Assembly: GCA_023511875.1 (NCBI GenBank)
Contig: JAIMAQ010000005.1
Span: 94,745 to 158,744 of the forward strand
Direction: 5' to 3'
DNA length: 64,000 nt
DNA from: Thermoflavifilum sp.
GTDB taxonomy: Bacteria; Bacteroidota; Bacteroidia; Chitinophagales; Chitinophagaceae
Part shown: one piece after another, positions 54,913-63,718 of the stretch
How the letters are laid out: each line of letters opens with the position of its first letter
Numbering within the stretch: the stretch's first letter is position 1
Translations under genes and position numbers: made by a program
The notes under the pieces: generated by a model
What the model saw: only the letters and a program-made list of their open reading frames with translations
The model's database searches: none
What the model was told of the DNA's origin: nothing

Positions 54913-55149
54913 ATGGCTAGAGTTTGTCAGGTCACTGGTAAGCGCCCGATTACGGGGCACAAGGTTTCGTTCTCAAACAAAAAATCAAAACGCAGGTTTT
55001 ATCCCAATCTGCAAACTCGCCGATTTTATTTGCAAGAAGAAGATCGCTGGATAACCCTACGACTAAGCACTAAGGCCTTACGCACCATCAATAAAAAGGG
55101 CCTGTATACCGTTGTGAAAGAATTACGTGCCGCAGGCCAGCAGATTTAA
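54913..55149 (+). CDS. rpmB: 50S ribosomal protein L28
   Basis: A 78-residue ribosomal protein. It begins [20 protein letters not shown] (the L28 signature CxxTGKxP), is strongly basic, and ends [20 protein letters not shown]. The Cys pair common to some L28 proteins is reduced to one Cys. It starts the rpmB-rpmG-DUF4295 operon. Confidence 0.97.
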   Translation: MARVCQVTGKRPITGHKVSFSNKKSKRRFYPNLQTRRFYLQEEDRWITLRLSTKALRTINKKGLYTVVKELRAAGQQI

Positions 55150-55170
55150 TCACTTAAAAATGTACATGCC

Positions 55171-55353
55171 ATGGCAAAGAAAGGCAACCGCGTTCAGGTG
55201 ATTTTAGAATGCACCGAACATAAAAATTCCGGTTTACCTGGAACTTCGCGGTATATCACCACGAAGAATAAAAAAAATACCCCGGAACGCTTAGAACTCA
55301 GGAAATATAATCCTATTCTGAGAAGAGTAACCCTTCATCGAGAAATTAAATAA
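55171..55353 (+). CDS. rpmG: 50S ribosomal protein L33
   Basis: A 60-residue ribosomal protein: [55 protein letters not shown]. It lacks the two CxxC zinc pairs of some L33 forms, so it is a zinc-free type. The gene follows rpmB by 21 bp. Confidence 0.97.
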   Translation: MAKKGNRVQVILECTEHKNSGLPGTSRYITTKNKKNTPERLELRKYNPILRRVTLHREIK

Positions 55354-55373
55354 CCTAAAATATTTTTGATATC

Positions 55374-55547
55374 ATGGCTAAGCAAGCTAAAACCGCTATC
55401 AAGACTAAAGATGCTCAAGCCAGCGCAGAGTCGAAAAACTGGACAAGGGTGATACGCGCCGTACGTTCACCCAAAACGGGAGCATATACTTTCAAAGAAG
55501 CCATTGTGCATAAGGAAAAGGTAAAACAATACTTATCGGGCAAATGA
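55374..55547 (+). CDS. DUF4295 family protein (ribosome-associated operon member)
   Basis: A 57-residue basic protein (MAKQAKTAIKTKDAQASAES, RVIRAVRSPKTGAYTFKEAI, VHKEKVKQYLSGK). The VRSPKTGAYTFKE core is the DUF4295 pattern. In Bacteroidota this gene regularly lies between rpmG and ftsY, so a ribosome-linked role is likely but not known. It is 20 bp after rpmG and followed by a terminator. Confidence 0.85.
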   Translation: MAKQAKTAIKTKDAQASAESKNWTRVIRAVRSPKTGAYTFKEAIVHKEKVKQYLSGK

Positions 55548-55581
55548 TTCTTTTGCCCATAGCCGCATAAGCGATAGGCAG

Positions 55582-55619
55582 AGCCATTCCATAACACAGG
55601 GATGGCTTTGTTATTTTTG
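55582..55619 (+). terminator. rho-independent terminator after the rpmB operon
   Basis: AGCCATTCC (55582-55590) pairs with GGGATGGCT (55599-55607, with one G-T pair) across an 8-nt loop and is followed by TTGTTATTTTT. It lies before ftsY, so ftsY probably has its own promoter. Confidence 0.82.
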
Positions 55620-55642
55620 ATTCAGTATATTATCTTGTCAAT

Positions 55643-56608
55643 ATGAGTCTTTGGAAACGATTTTTTTCGACCGATAAAAAAGCCGAGCTCGACAGTGGAT
55701 TACAGAGAACTCGAGACAACCTCTGGAGCCGCTTAGGGAAGCTATTCACGGGTAAATCTACCATCGATGAAGACTTGCTTGATCAACTGGAAGAAGCTCT
55801 CGTAAGTGCCGATGTGGGAATTGATACTACGGTAGAAATTTTGCAGCGGTTACAAGAAAAAGCTGCTAACCAACGATATCGCAATAGCCATGAATTGCAA
55901 CAGTTGTTGGAGCAGGCGGTGTTGTCGCTACTTCCTCCAGTTGCGGATAATTGGGAGCCCTTTACCATACCCGCTAACCAGAGACCTTATGTGATTTTAG
56001 TTGTTGGCGTAAATGGTGTGGGTAAAACCACGACTATTGGAAAATTAGCCTATCAATACAAGCAGGCAGGTTATCAAGTCATGTTAGGAGCGGCCGACAC
56101 TTTTCGCGCGGCAGCCGTGGATCAGCTCACGATTTGGAGCCAACGAGCCGGCGTGCCACTGGTGAAACAAGGAATGGGGGCCGACCCAAGTGCCGTGGCT
56201 TTTGATACAGTACAAAGCGCTATGGCTAAAAATATGGATGTGGTGATTATCGATACTGCTGGCAGGCTGCACAACAAAAAACATTTGATGGAAGAATTGG
56301 GAAAAATCAAGCGTGTGATCGGGAAAAAACTACCCGGAGCACCCCATGAAATATTGTTGATACTCGATGGATCGACTGGACAAAATGCTTTGGAGCAAGC
56401 CCGCCAATTCATGGCAGTAACCGAGATTACCGGCTTGGTAGTCACTAAGCTCGATGGAACAGCAAAGGGTGGAGTGGTATTGGCCATTTCACATCAATGT
56501 CAGGTACCTATTCGGTATATCGGACTGGGTGAAAAAATTACCGACTTGCAACCCTTCGATCCCACAAGCTTTGTTCATTCACTTTTTGATCACCAGCCAA
56601 TACCATAA
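55643..56608 (+). CDS. ftsY: signal recognition particle receptor FtsY
   Basis: A 321-residue SRP receptor GTPase that docks ribosome-SRP complexes at the membrane. A short N-terminal helix (MSLWKRFFSTDKKAE) replaces the long acidic A domain of E. coli. The NG domain has the N-helices (about 25-100) and the P-loop GVNGVGKTT at 122-130. DTFRAAAVDQL, DTAGRLHNKKHLMEELGK, TKLDGTAKGG and IGLGEKITDLQPFDP follow. All GTPase motifs are intact. Confidence 0.97.
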   Translation: MSLWKRFFSTDKKAELDSGLQRTRDNLWSRLGKLFTGKSTIDEDLLDQLEEALVSADVGIDTTVEILQRLQEKAANQRYRNSHELQQLLEQAVLSLLPPVADNWEPFTIPANQRPYVILVVGVNGVGKTTTIGKLAYQYKQAGYQVMLGAADTFRAAAVDQLTIWSQRAGVPLVKQGMGADPSAVAFDTVQSAMAKNMDVVIIDTAGRLHNKKHLMEELGKIKRVIGKKLPGAPHEILLILDGSTGQNALEQARQFMAVTEITGLVVTKLDGTAKGGVVLAISHQCQVPIRYIGLGEKITDLQPFDPTSFVHSLFDHQPIP

Positions 56609-56638
56609 ATTATTTCTGAAATTGATCAGTTGAACTTA

Positions 56639-56646
56639 TAAATTTG
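56639..56646 (+). promoter_or_regulatory. -7 promoter box (TAAATTTG) of the cupin gene
   Basis: It matches TAnnTTTG and overlaps the in-frame TTG at 56644, so that codon cannot be a start. The ATG at 56668 would follow a leader of about 17 nt. Confidence 0.5.
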
Positions 56647-56667
56647 TTGTCTAAAATTTCACAGCGT

Positions 56668-57558
56668 ATGCATGTAGAACCGATAGATCGAGTAGACAAC
56701 CTATCCCCAGAAACCTTCCGAGAAAAATACCTCAAACCCCGCAAACCCGTTGTTATTACTGGATTATCGCGCAACTGGCCAGCTTTAACCAAATGGACCT
56801 GGGATTATTTCATTGAAATTGTAGGCAAGGAAAAAGTAGGGTTGTACAATCACAACCGAGCCGATGCGCATACTCCCGTAAATGGTTATGACGAGGAAAT
56901 GTATTTCAGCGATTACTTGCAGATGGTTAGAAAAGGCCCGGTACAGCTAAGGGTATTTTTGTTCAATATTTTCAAATATGCTCCTCAGCTGGTCGAAGAT
57001 TTCACTTGGCCCGATCACCTCATTAAAGGATTATTAAAAAAATATCCGATGCTTTTTGTTGGAGGTGCTGGTAGCGTGGCACATATGCATTACGACATCG
57101 ATTATTCGCATATTTTTCATACCCAATTTGTGGGGCGCAAACGCGTACTCCTTCTGGAAAACAAGCAATCGCCTCTCATCTATCGCATGCCATTGACGGT
57201 GGAAAGTGCAGCCAGTTTTGTAAATTGGCATATACAACTCGACGAAGAAAACTTTCCCGCTTTGCGCTATGCACGTGGCTATACAGCCATTCTCGAGCAT
57301 GGCGATACCTTATTTATGCCAGCAGGTTATTGGCATCATATGGAGTATATGGACAGTGGATTTTCTATGAGCCTGCGTGCTCTCGATGAAACCTTGGCTG
57401 GTAAACTAAAAGGCTTTTATCATATTTTACCCATGCGCATGATGAATAATTTCCTCATCAAAACACGACCTGAGTGGTGGTATCAATATAAACGTAAAAA
57501 AGCACGCCTCAATGCCGAAAAGGCTATGCACAGGCTACAACAGACAGGCCTATCATAA
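56668..57558 (+). CDS. cupin-like (JmjC-type) 2-oxoglutarate/Fe(II) oxygenase
   Basis: A 296-residue protein of the Cupin_8/JmjC-like group. It begins MHVEPIDRVDNLSPETFRE, then KPRKPVVITGLSRNWPALTKW, which precedes the barrel in this family. The metal site is the HxD of MHYDIDYSHIFHTQFVGRK, with the third ligand in MPAGYWHHMEYMDSG. It probably hydroxylates an amino acid residue or small molecule; the substrate is unknown. The TTG-initiated longer form is ruled out by the promoter position. Confidence 0.83.
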   Translation: MHVEPIDRVDNLSPETFREKYLKPRKPVVITGLSRNWPALTKWTWDYFIEIVGKEKVGLYNHNRADAHTPVNGYDEEMYFSDYLQMVRKGPVQLRVFLFNIFKYAPQLVEDFTWPDHLIKGLLKKYPMLFVGGAGSVAHMHYDIDYSHIFHTQFVGRKRVLLLENKQSPLIYRMPLTVESAASFVNWHIQLDEENFPALRYARGYTAILEHGDTLFMPAGYWHHMEYMDSGFSMSLRALDETLAGKLKGFYHILPMRMMNNFLIKTRPEWWYQYKRKKARLNAEKAMHRLQQTGLS

Positions 57559-57564
57559 TTTTTA

Positions 57565-58041
57565 TTATTGATTTGATGTGGGTGTAAAATGAATCTTTAA
57601 TCGATCTTGATCGATTTGCTTTTGCAAATCTTCAATCTGCTGTTGTAATTGATCTACTTGATTTTTCAGCTTGCTATATTTGTTGTTGAACCGTGCAGCC
57701 CTGTTGGTAAGATGCTTGGCACGGCGAGCAAACTTTTTTGATTTTTTAGCGGCTTTGCGATCAGCAGGATGTTGTTTTAATTCCTCTGAATATTTTTTGG
57801 CTTTGTTCAACAAATCATTAGCCTTTGCATTGAAATGATCGGTTCTTTCTTTCATATGCTGGGCATCTTTTTCCTTGCGTGCCAATGTGATTTTTAATTT
57901 ATTTAGCTTTGAAAACTTTTCCAGCGTCTCTTGCCTGGCTTGTAAAGCCTGCAAGGAATCGGCCGATATCTGTTGTGCCCAGCCATGAACGGTGACAATG
58001 GTTAGACATCCAAACACAATCAAAATTATTTTTTTGAACAT
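57565..58041 (-). CDS. periplasmic coiled-coil protein
   Basis: A 158-residue protein with signal peptide MFKKIILIVFGCLTIVTVHGWAQ. The mature part (about 25-150) is an almost continuous Lys/Gln/Glu-rich helix with heptad character (LQARQETLEKFSKLNKLKI, KNQVDQLQQQIEDLQKQIDQ), likely a rod or dimeric coiled coil. The function is unknown. The gene ends 7 bp from the convergent cupin gene. Confidence 0.65.
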   Translation of the reverse strand: MFKKIILIVFGCLTIVTVHGWAQQISADSLQALQARQETLEKFSKLNKLKITLARKEKDAQHMKERTDHFNAKANDLLNKAKKYSEELKQHPADRKAAKKSKKFARRAKHLTNRAARFNNKYSKLKNQVDQLQQQIEDLQKQIDQDRLKIHFTPTSNQ

Positions 58042-58110
58042 AAAAAGGGTTTAAAACAATAATAAAAGTAAACAATTATCAACAAATAAAGTTTAACATA
58101 TATCATCGAG

Positions 58111-58800
58111 ATGCCCAATTTTGCTCAATCTTTTTTGAGATATAATGATAGCCTAAGATTACCAAAGGTTTTGCCAGAGGGCATTCGAGCGCTTCATCCT
58201 TTTGCTGATGAGAACATAAAAAAAATTGTTCACCAATTTTATTCTCGATTTTATGCAGATACCCAAAAACGAATTGTTTTGTTGGGCATTAATCCGGGGC
58301 GATTTGGTGGCGGTGTCACGGGAATTCCATTTACAGATCCGATTCGGTTGAAAGAAGTTTGCCAAATCGATCATACACTTCCATTGAAACCCGAGCTCTC
58401 TTCCCAATTTATTTATGCAGTAATTGAGCGTTATGGAGGTCCAAAGCCGTTTTACCGTGATTTTTTCATACATTCTTTATATCCATTAGCATTGATAAAG
58501 GATGGCAAGAATGTGAATTATTATGACGATCGCAAATGGCTAAAAATCTTTAAACCTACTATTGTTGCACACTTGCATGCATTACTGCATTTGCCCATTT
58601 ATCAGGAAGTGGTAATTAGTATTGGTGAAGGAGAAAATTTTTCGATTCTGCAGAAACTCAATCAGGAATATCATTGGTGGCAAGAACTATTTGCCTTGCC
58701 TCATCCTCGATTCATTATGCAATACCGGCGTAAGCAAATGGAAACTTATATCAACAAATACTTAGAGGTGCTCCAGCTGGCCATGGCAAAGATTAGATAG
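58111..58800 (+). CDS. SMUG2-like uracil-DNA glycosylase family protein (DUF4918)
   Basis: A 229-residue protein of the uracil-DNA glycosylase fold. The active-site strand and water-activating loop are LLGINPGRFGGGVTGIPFTD near residues 66-85; FFIHSLYPLALIKDGKN is central; and the DNA-intercalation motif is LPHPRFIMQYRRKQ near the C-terminus. It resembles the SMUG2/DUF4918 group, which removes uracil or deaminated bases from DNA. Substrate is inferred from family. It is monocistronic. Confidence 0.8.
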   Translation: MPNFAQSFLRYNDSLRLPKVLPEGIRALHPFADENIKKIVHQFYSRFYADTQKRIVLLGINPGRFGGGVTGIPFTDPIRLKEVCQIDHTLPLKPELSSQFIYAVIERYGGPKPFYRDFFIHSLYPLALIKDGKNVNYYDDRKWLKIFKPTIVAHLHALLHLPIYQEVVISIGEGENFSILQKLNQEYHWWQELFALPHPRFIMQYRRKQMETYINKYLEVLQLAMAKIR

Positions 58801-58904
58801 TAAGCGGCCTTCTTTAAACTTATCATACCGTTTGTAAATTTTTTTGCAACAAAATATTTTTTCGAAGTATTTTAGGGTGCTACAAGATTTTAAGTTCAGC
58901 AGTT

Positions 58905-61900
58905 ATGAAAAAAGCTACTCTCTGGTTTGGCTTACTAGCCTCAGTATACCGGTTTTCTTTGGCTCAAGTTACTTTCCCTGTAAATGGCATTGCAGATCCC
59001 CGCACACGTAGTTATGCTTTTATTCATGCCACTATTGTAAAAAAGGTGGGAGATACTTTGCGCGACGCTACTTTGCTGATTAAGCGAGGAAAGATCGAAG
59101 CTATTGGTCAACATTTGGCTGCACCAGCCGATGCAGTAGTTGTAGATTGTTCAGGAAAATACATTTTCCCCTCATTTATTGATCTGTACAGTAGTTATGG
59201 GCTTCCACAGCCAAAGCAAGCCGAAGCTATTTCTCGTCGCAATCGTGGCCCTCAGTTTATTTCCAGCAAAAAAGGAGCCTATGGATGGAATGAAGCTATT
59301 CACCCAGAAATCGATGCGGGTGAGTTATTTGATGCAGATGATAAGGTTGCGGAACGCTATCGTAAAGCTGGCTTTGGAGTGGTGCTCACCGCATCGCAAG
59401 ACGGGATATCTCGTGGTACTGGAGCACTAGTGAGTGTGGCTTCGCCAGATGATGTGCGCGACAACTTATTGATATTAAAAAAACGCGCATCTGCTCATTA
59501 TTCATTCGATAAAGGAAGCTCTACACAAGATTATCCCAGCTCATTAATGGGCGCTATAGCTTTGCTTCGGCAAACCTATTACGACGCTCGCTGGTACGCC
59601 AGTCGGCCTCCTGAAGAAGGCACAAACCTTAGCCTTGAAGCCTGGAATGCCACGCAATCTTTGCCACAAATCTTCGCAGTGAGCAATAAATGGGATGCTT
59701 TGCGTGCGGCTGCTATTGGCAAAGAGTTTCAGGTCTCTTATTTAATCAAAGCGGGAGGCGATGAATATCAGCGTATAGACGAAATCAAAGCCACAGGGTG
59801 TAATTTTATCTTACCGCTTCATTTCCCTGACCCTTATGATGTGAGCGACCCAGCCCAAGTGCGCTTTTTGAGCTTGGCCGCCATGAAACATTGGGAGCTG
59901 GCTCCTACTCAACCTGCGACGTTCGAAAGGGCCAACATACCATTTTGTTTTACACTCGACGGGCTGAATGACCCAACCGATTGGCTTAAGCAACTGCGTA
60001 AAGCTTTTCATTATGGATTAAGCCAGGCAGCGGCCTTAAACGCACTCACCCTAAACCCAGCAAAGTTTTTAGGCGTTGATGATCAGCTGGGTAGCCTGGA
60101 GCCGGGTAAATGGGCCAATTTTTTGATTTGTTCGGGGCCTGTGTTTGACGAGCAAACGATCTGGTATCAGCACTGGATTCAAGGGTATCCTTATGTGCTC
60201 GAATCCCGCGGGTGGACAGACATTCGGGGCAACTATGTGGTCGACCTCTCAGATGGAAATAAGCTTCAATGGTCGATTAAAGGGAAACGCGTAGCTCCAA
60301 CCTTGCAGGTTATCCGTGACGGTGATACCCTTAGCGGAAACATCAACTGGCCAGCTTTTCCCGTGGGCACGCAGCAACAGCTCATTCGCATGAGCTTCCC
60401 GGTAGCTCCGCAACGGCCATCTCCTGGGAAAAAATCGAGTGCCGATTCTACTGCTCAAATCTTGATGAGTGGTTGGATACACGGAGATACCATCATGGGC
60501 ACGGCTCTCATGCCCAGCGGTAAAGAACTCAACTGGATTGCCTATCGCACAGCACCCTACACCGGCCAGCCCGATACTGCCGATAAAACCCAAAAATATT
60601 TTCCCCGGCCAGGACCAATTTATTATCCGTTTCAAGCATTTGGATATGAACATATTCCCCAACAACCTGAAGCCATTTTGATCAAAAATGCCACGGTATG
60701 GACCAATGAGTCGGCCGGAATTTTACCTCAAACAGATGTACTCATCCGAAAAGGGAAAATTGCAGCCATAGGTAAAAACTTAACAGATAAAAATGCTGTA
60801 ATTATTGACGCCACAGGCATGCATCTCACTCCTGGCATCATCGACGAACATTCTCATATCGCCATCACAGGTGGAGTGAATGAAGGAACCCAGTCTGTCA
60901 CTTCCGAAGTGCGCATAAGCGATGTAATCAACCCAGAAGATGTAAACATTTATCGCCAGCTGGCAGGTGGAGTAACGGCTTCACATTTGTTACATGGCTC
61001 AGCCAATACCATTGGTGGACAAACCCAACTCATCAAAATGCGCTGGGGGCACAATGCAGAGCAACTTAAATTCCAAGGATGGGATCCTTTTATCAAGTTT
61101 GCCTTAGGCGAAAATGTGAAACAATCTAATTGGGGCGATGACCAGCATGAGCGTTTTCCACAAACCCGTATGGGGGTTGAACAGACAATCGTAGATGCTT
61201 TTACACGGGCACAAGATTATGATAAATTACCCCCTGGCAAACGTAAAGATTTAGAACTAGAGGCCTTGGTGGAAATTTTAAATCACCAGCGTTTCATTAC
61301 TTGTCATTCATATGTACAAAGCGAAATCACCATGTTGATGCGGGTAGCCGAGCAGTTTGGTTTTCGCATAAATACCTTCACGCATATTTTAGAAGGGTAC
61401 AAAGTGGCCGATAAAATGAAAGTTCATGGAGCTGGAGCCAGTACTTTTTCTGATTGGTGGGCCTATAAAATGGAAGTAGTAGATGCTATACCGTACAATG
61501 CAACCATTCTCGATAAGATGGGGGTAATCACAGCGATCAACTCCGATGATGCAGAAATGGGTAGGCGCCTCAATCAGGAAAGTGCTAAGAGCATTAAATA
61601 TGGAAACCTCAGTGAAGAAGAAGCATTGAAGCTCTGCACGCTTTACCCCGCCAGGTTGTTGCATGTAGATCGCTGGGTAGGTAGCATCAAACCAGGTAAA
61701 GATGCCGATTTGGTATTGTGGAATAATGATCCATTGAGCATTTATGCACGAGTAGAAAAAACATTTGTGGATGGAACCATATATTTTGATCGGGTTACCG
61801 ATAGCCTAATGCAAGTGCGCAACCAACAAGAACGTAACCGCATCATACAAGAAATGTTGCAAGCCAGGGCACATGGCGAAAAAACCCAGCCGATACGCCT

Positions 61901-61988
61901 GTTTACCCGATTTGTAGAAACAGAAGATGCCGATTTAGAGATTTCTGATGAGCCCTATCTCAGAGCCGTGCGCGGAGAGATAGAATAA
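58905..61988 (+). CDS. secreted double amidohydrolase-family protein (N-terminal half degenerate)
   Basis: A 1027-residue exported protein (signal peptide MKKATLWFGLLASVYRFSLAQ) made of two imidazolonepropionase-like amidohydrolase units. The first (about 30-430) starts KRGKIEAIGQHL ... KYIFPSFIDLYSSYG, where the metal-binding HxH is replaced by YSS. It ends in SLEPGKWANFLICSGP. The second (about 590-990) has the intact HxH in PGIIDEHSHIAITGG near 648-652, plus ITCHSYVQSEI, FTHILEG and AINSDDAEMGRR. It probably hydrolyses a peptide or cyclic amide in the periplasm. It is co-transcribed with the next gene (37 bp). Confidence 0.82.
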   Translation: MKKATLWFGLLASVYRFSLAQVTFPVNGIADPRTRSYAFIHATIVKKVGDTLRDATLLIKRGKIEAIGQHLAAPADAVVVDCSGKYIFPSFIDLYSSYGLPQPKQAEAISRRNRGPQFISSKKGAYGWNEAIHPEIDAGELFDADDKVAERYRKAGFGVVLTASQDGISRGTGALVSVASPDDVRDNLLILKKRASAHYSFDKGSSTQDYPSSLMGAIALLRQTYYDARWYASRPPEEGTNLSLEAWNATQSLPQIFAVSNKWDALRAAAIGKEFQVSYLIKAGGDEYQRIDEIKATGCNFILPLHFPDPYDVSDPAQVRFLSLAAMKHWELAPTQPATFERANIPFCFTLDGLNDPTDWLKQLRKAFHYGLSQAAALNALTLNPAKFLGVDDQLGSLEPGKWANFLICSGPVFDEQTIWYQHWIQGYPYVLESRGWTDIRGNYVVDLSDGNKLQWSIKGKRVAPTLQVIRDGDTLSGNINWPAFPVGTQQQLIRMSFPVAPQRPSPGKKSSADSTAQILMSGWIHGDTIMGTALMPSGKELNWIAYRTAPYTGQPDTADKTQKYFPRPGPIYYPFQAFGYEHIPQQPEAILIKNATVWTNESAGILPQTDVLIRKGKIAAIGKNLTDKNAVIIDATGMHLTPGIIDEHSHIAITGGVNEGTQSVTSEVRISDVINPEDVNIYRQLAGGVTASHLLHGSANTIGGQTQLIKMRWGHNAEQLKFQGWDPFIKFALGENVKQSNWGDDQHERFPQTRMGVEQTIVDAFTRAQDYDKLPPGKRKDLELEALVEILNHQRFITCHSYVQSEITMLMRVAEQFGFRINTFTHILEGYKVADKMKVHGAGASTFSDWWAYKMEVVDAIPYNATILDKMGVITAINSDDAEMGRRLNQESAKSIKYGNLSEEEALKLCTLYPARLLHVDRWVGSIKPGKDADLVLWNNDPLSIYARVEKTFVDGTIYFDRVTDSLMQVRNQQERNRIIQEMLQARAHGEKTQPIRLFTRFVETEDADLEISDEPYLRAVRGEIE

Positions 61989-62025
61989 ACAAATCTCATT
62001 ATTACACCATTAAATCAGTTTTAGA

Positions 62026-63324
62026 ATGAAAAAATATTTTTCAAGCTTACTGTTATTCTGGATAGGATGCATGAATGGAATAAGTGTATGGGTAAAAGCA
62101 CAGCCTCAGATCTACCCAGCTCCACCACAACAACATAAAATTGTACTTGCACACGGTACTATTCACATTGGTAACGGAAAGGTCATTCCACGAGGGATGA
62201 TAGCTTTTGACCAGGGGAAAATCATTGCGGTAGGAGACAGTGTAGATATCACGGGTGCCGAGTTAATCGATGTATCGGGCATGCACGTGTATCCTGGGCT
62301 TATTGCACCTGTTACGGATTTGGGCTTGGTGGAGGTAGAATCCGTCAGGGCTACACGCGACAACGATGAAGTAGGCCAAATTATTCCTTCTGTACGTAGC
62401 ATAGTGGCATACAATACTGATTCGAAGGTTATTCCTACCCTGCGATCTAATGGAATTCTTCTGGCACATATCGTGCCCGATGGAGGGCTCATAGGCCCTA
62501 CTTCATCGGTGGTGCAGCTCGACGCTTGGAATTGGGAAGATGCCGCTTATCGAATGGATATAGGCATTCAGGTGTATTTACCCCGTTTATTCCCTGCCAA
62601 TGAAGATGCCGAAAAAAAAGCCCTTCAGCAGATCTATCAGATAAAGCAATTTTTTCAACAAGCAGCCGCATATTTCCAGGAGCCTATTCATCAACATCGC
62701 AACCTGAGTTTTGAAGCTGTTAAGGGGTTATTTGATCGCTCAAAAACCTTATTTGTCCATGCAGATCTGGAAAAAGAAATTTGGATAGCACTCGATCTGG
62801 CAAAAACATTTCATTTCCGAACCGTGATTATTGGTGGCGCCGATAGCTGGCGGATAGCCGATGAGCTTCGCAAAAACGATATTGCCGTAATCCTGCGCCC
62901 ACCACACAGCCTTCCCCTAGTTGCTGATGATGCCGTTGATTTACCTTACCGTACTGCCGCCATTCTTCAGCGAGCAGGCGTTATGTTTTGCATTGGAGAA
63001 GAGGGTTTTTGGCAACAGCGCAATTTACCCTTTGAAGCCGGAACGGCAGTTACATATGGGCTTAACCCTGAAGAAGCATTACAAGCCATTACGCTAAATG
63101 CAGCCAGGATATTGGGCATCGATAGCCTCACAGGCTCACTCGAAGTAGGAAAAGATGCCAATATTGTAGTCAGTCGCGGAGATATTTTAGATATGCGTAG
63201 CAGTAAGGTGGAATTAGCATTTATTCAAGGAAGAAAAATCAACCTAGACAATAAACAAAAAGAATTGCTCAAACGATATGTATACAAATACAGGTTAAAT
63301 ATCGATACCACGCAAATTTATTAG
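62026..63324 (+). CDS. secreted amidohydrolase-family protein with degenerate metal site
   Basis: A 432-residue exported protein (signal peptide MKKYFSSLLLFWIGCMN...VKAQ) with the amidohydrolase composite start (KIVLAHGTIHIGNGKVIPRG, QGKIIAVGD, MHVYPGLIAPVTDLG) and end (ALQAITLNAARILGIDSLTG, SLEVGKDANIVVSRGDIL). Where the HxH should follow PGLI, it reads APVTDLG, and the late Asp site is CIGEEGFW, so the metal centre looks lost. It matches the degenerate N-half of the upstream protein and may be its non-catalytic partner. Confidence 0.75.
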   Translation: MKKYFSSLLLFWIGCMNGISVWVKAQPQIYPAPPQQHKIVLAHGTIHIGNGKVIPRGMIAFDQGKIIAVGDSVDITGAELIDVSGMHVYPGLIAPVTDLGLVEVESVRATRDNDEVGQIIPSVRSIVAYNTDSKVIPTLRSNGILLAHIVPDGGLIGPTSSVVQLDAWNWEDAAYRMDIGIQVYLPRLFPANEDAEKKALQQIYQIKQFFQQAAAYFQEPIHQHRNLSFEAVKGLFDRSKTLFVHADLEKEIWIALDLAKTFHFRTVIIGGADSWRIADELRKNDIAVILRPPHSLPLVADDAVDLPYRTAAILQRAGVMFCIGEEGFWQQRNLPFEAGTAVTYGLNPEEALQAITLNAARILGIDSLTGSLEVGKDANIVVSRGDILDMRSSKVELAFIQGRKINLDNKQKELLKRYVYKYRLNIDTTQIY

Positions 63325-63396
63325 TCAGATGATCTTAAATCATATGCATTAAAAGGCTTGCCAGTAGGGAGTTCCAAAGGTTTTGGTAGAAAAAAA

Positions 63397-63427
63397 TTTG
63401 GTAAAAAATAAAGCCTTCTTATCTTTG
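63397..63427 (+). promoter_or_regulatory. rrn promoter P1
   Basis: TTTG (63397-63400), exactly 19 bp, TATCTTTG (63420-63427): a full Bacteroidota consensus. Confidence 0.85.
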
Positions 63428-63514
63428 CATCCCGCTATTGAAAAGTTCTTTGCAAGCTGTTACAAATACTAATAAATGTGGGGGATGCTAAAAGCGGAAT
63501 TTTGGGTAAAAAAT

Positions 63515-63545
63515 TTTGTAGAGAAATAGAATCCCATTAACTTTG
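63515..63545 (+). promoter_or_regulatory. rrn promoter P2
   Basis: TTTG (63515-63518), exactly 19 bp, TAACTTTG (63538-63545): the same geometry as P1, 118 bp downstream. Confidence 0.85.
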
Positions 63546-63718
63546 CAACCCCGTTTGATAAAAACGGGTTCAACGAAGAAATTGTAACAACAATATAAAG
63601 TTCTTTGAAAGTCGGAAGCAACAGCCAGTCACACGAGAGTGTGATGACATACAGGTAAGTTAGCGGTCACATTGCATGCTGTTCTGGAAACAGGCAGCAT
63701 ACAGGTTCAAATTCATTT
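63546..63718 (+). other. 16S rRNA leader with boxA-like and processing hairpins
   Basis: AAAGTTCTTTGAAAG (63597-63611) resembles the Bacteroidota boxA-like antitermination motif; a related AAAAGTTCTTTGCAAG follows P1 at 63441. Hairpins: TCACAC-GAGA-GTGTGA at 63629-63644 (GNRA-type loop) and ATGCTG/CAGCAT at 63676-63700, likely RNase processing sites. Confidence 0.65.
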
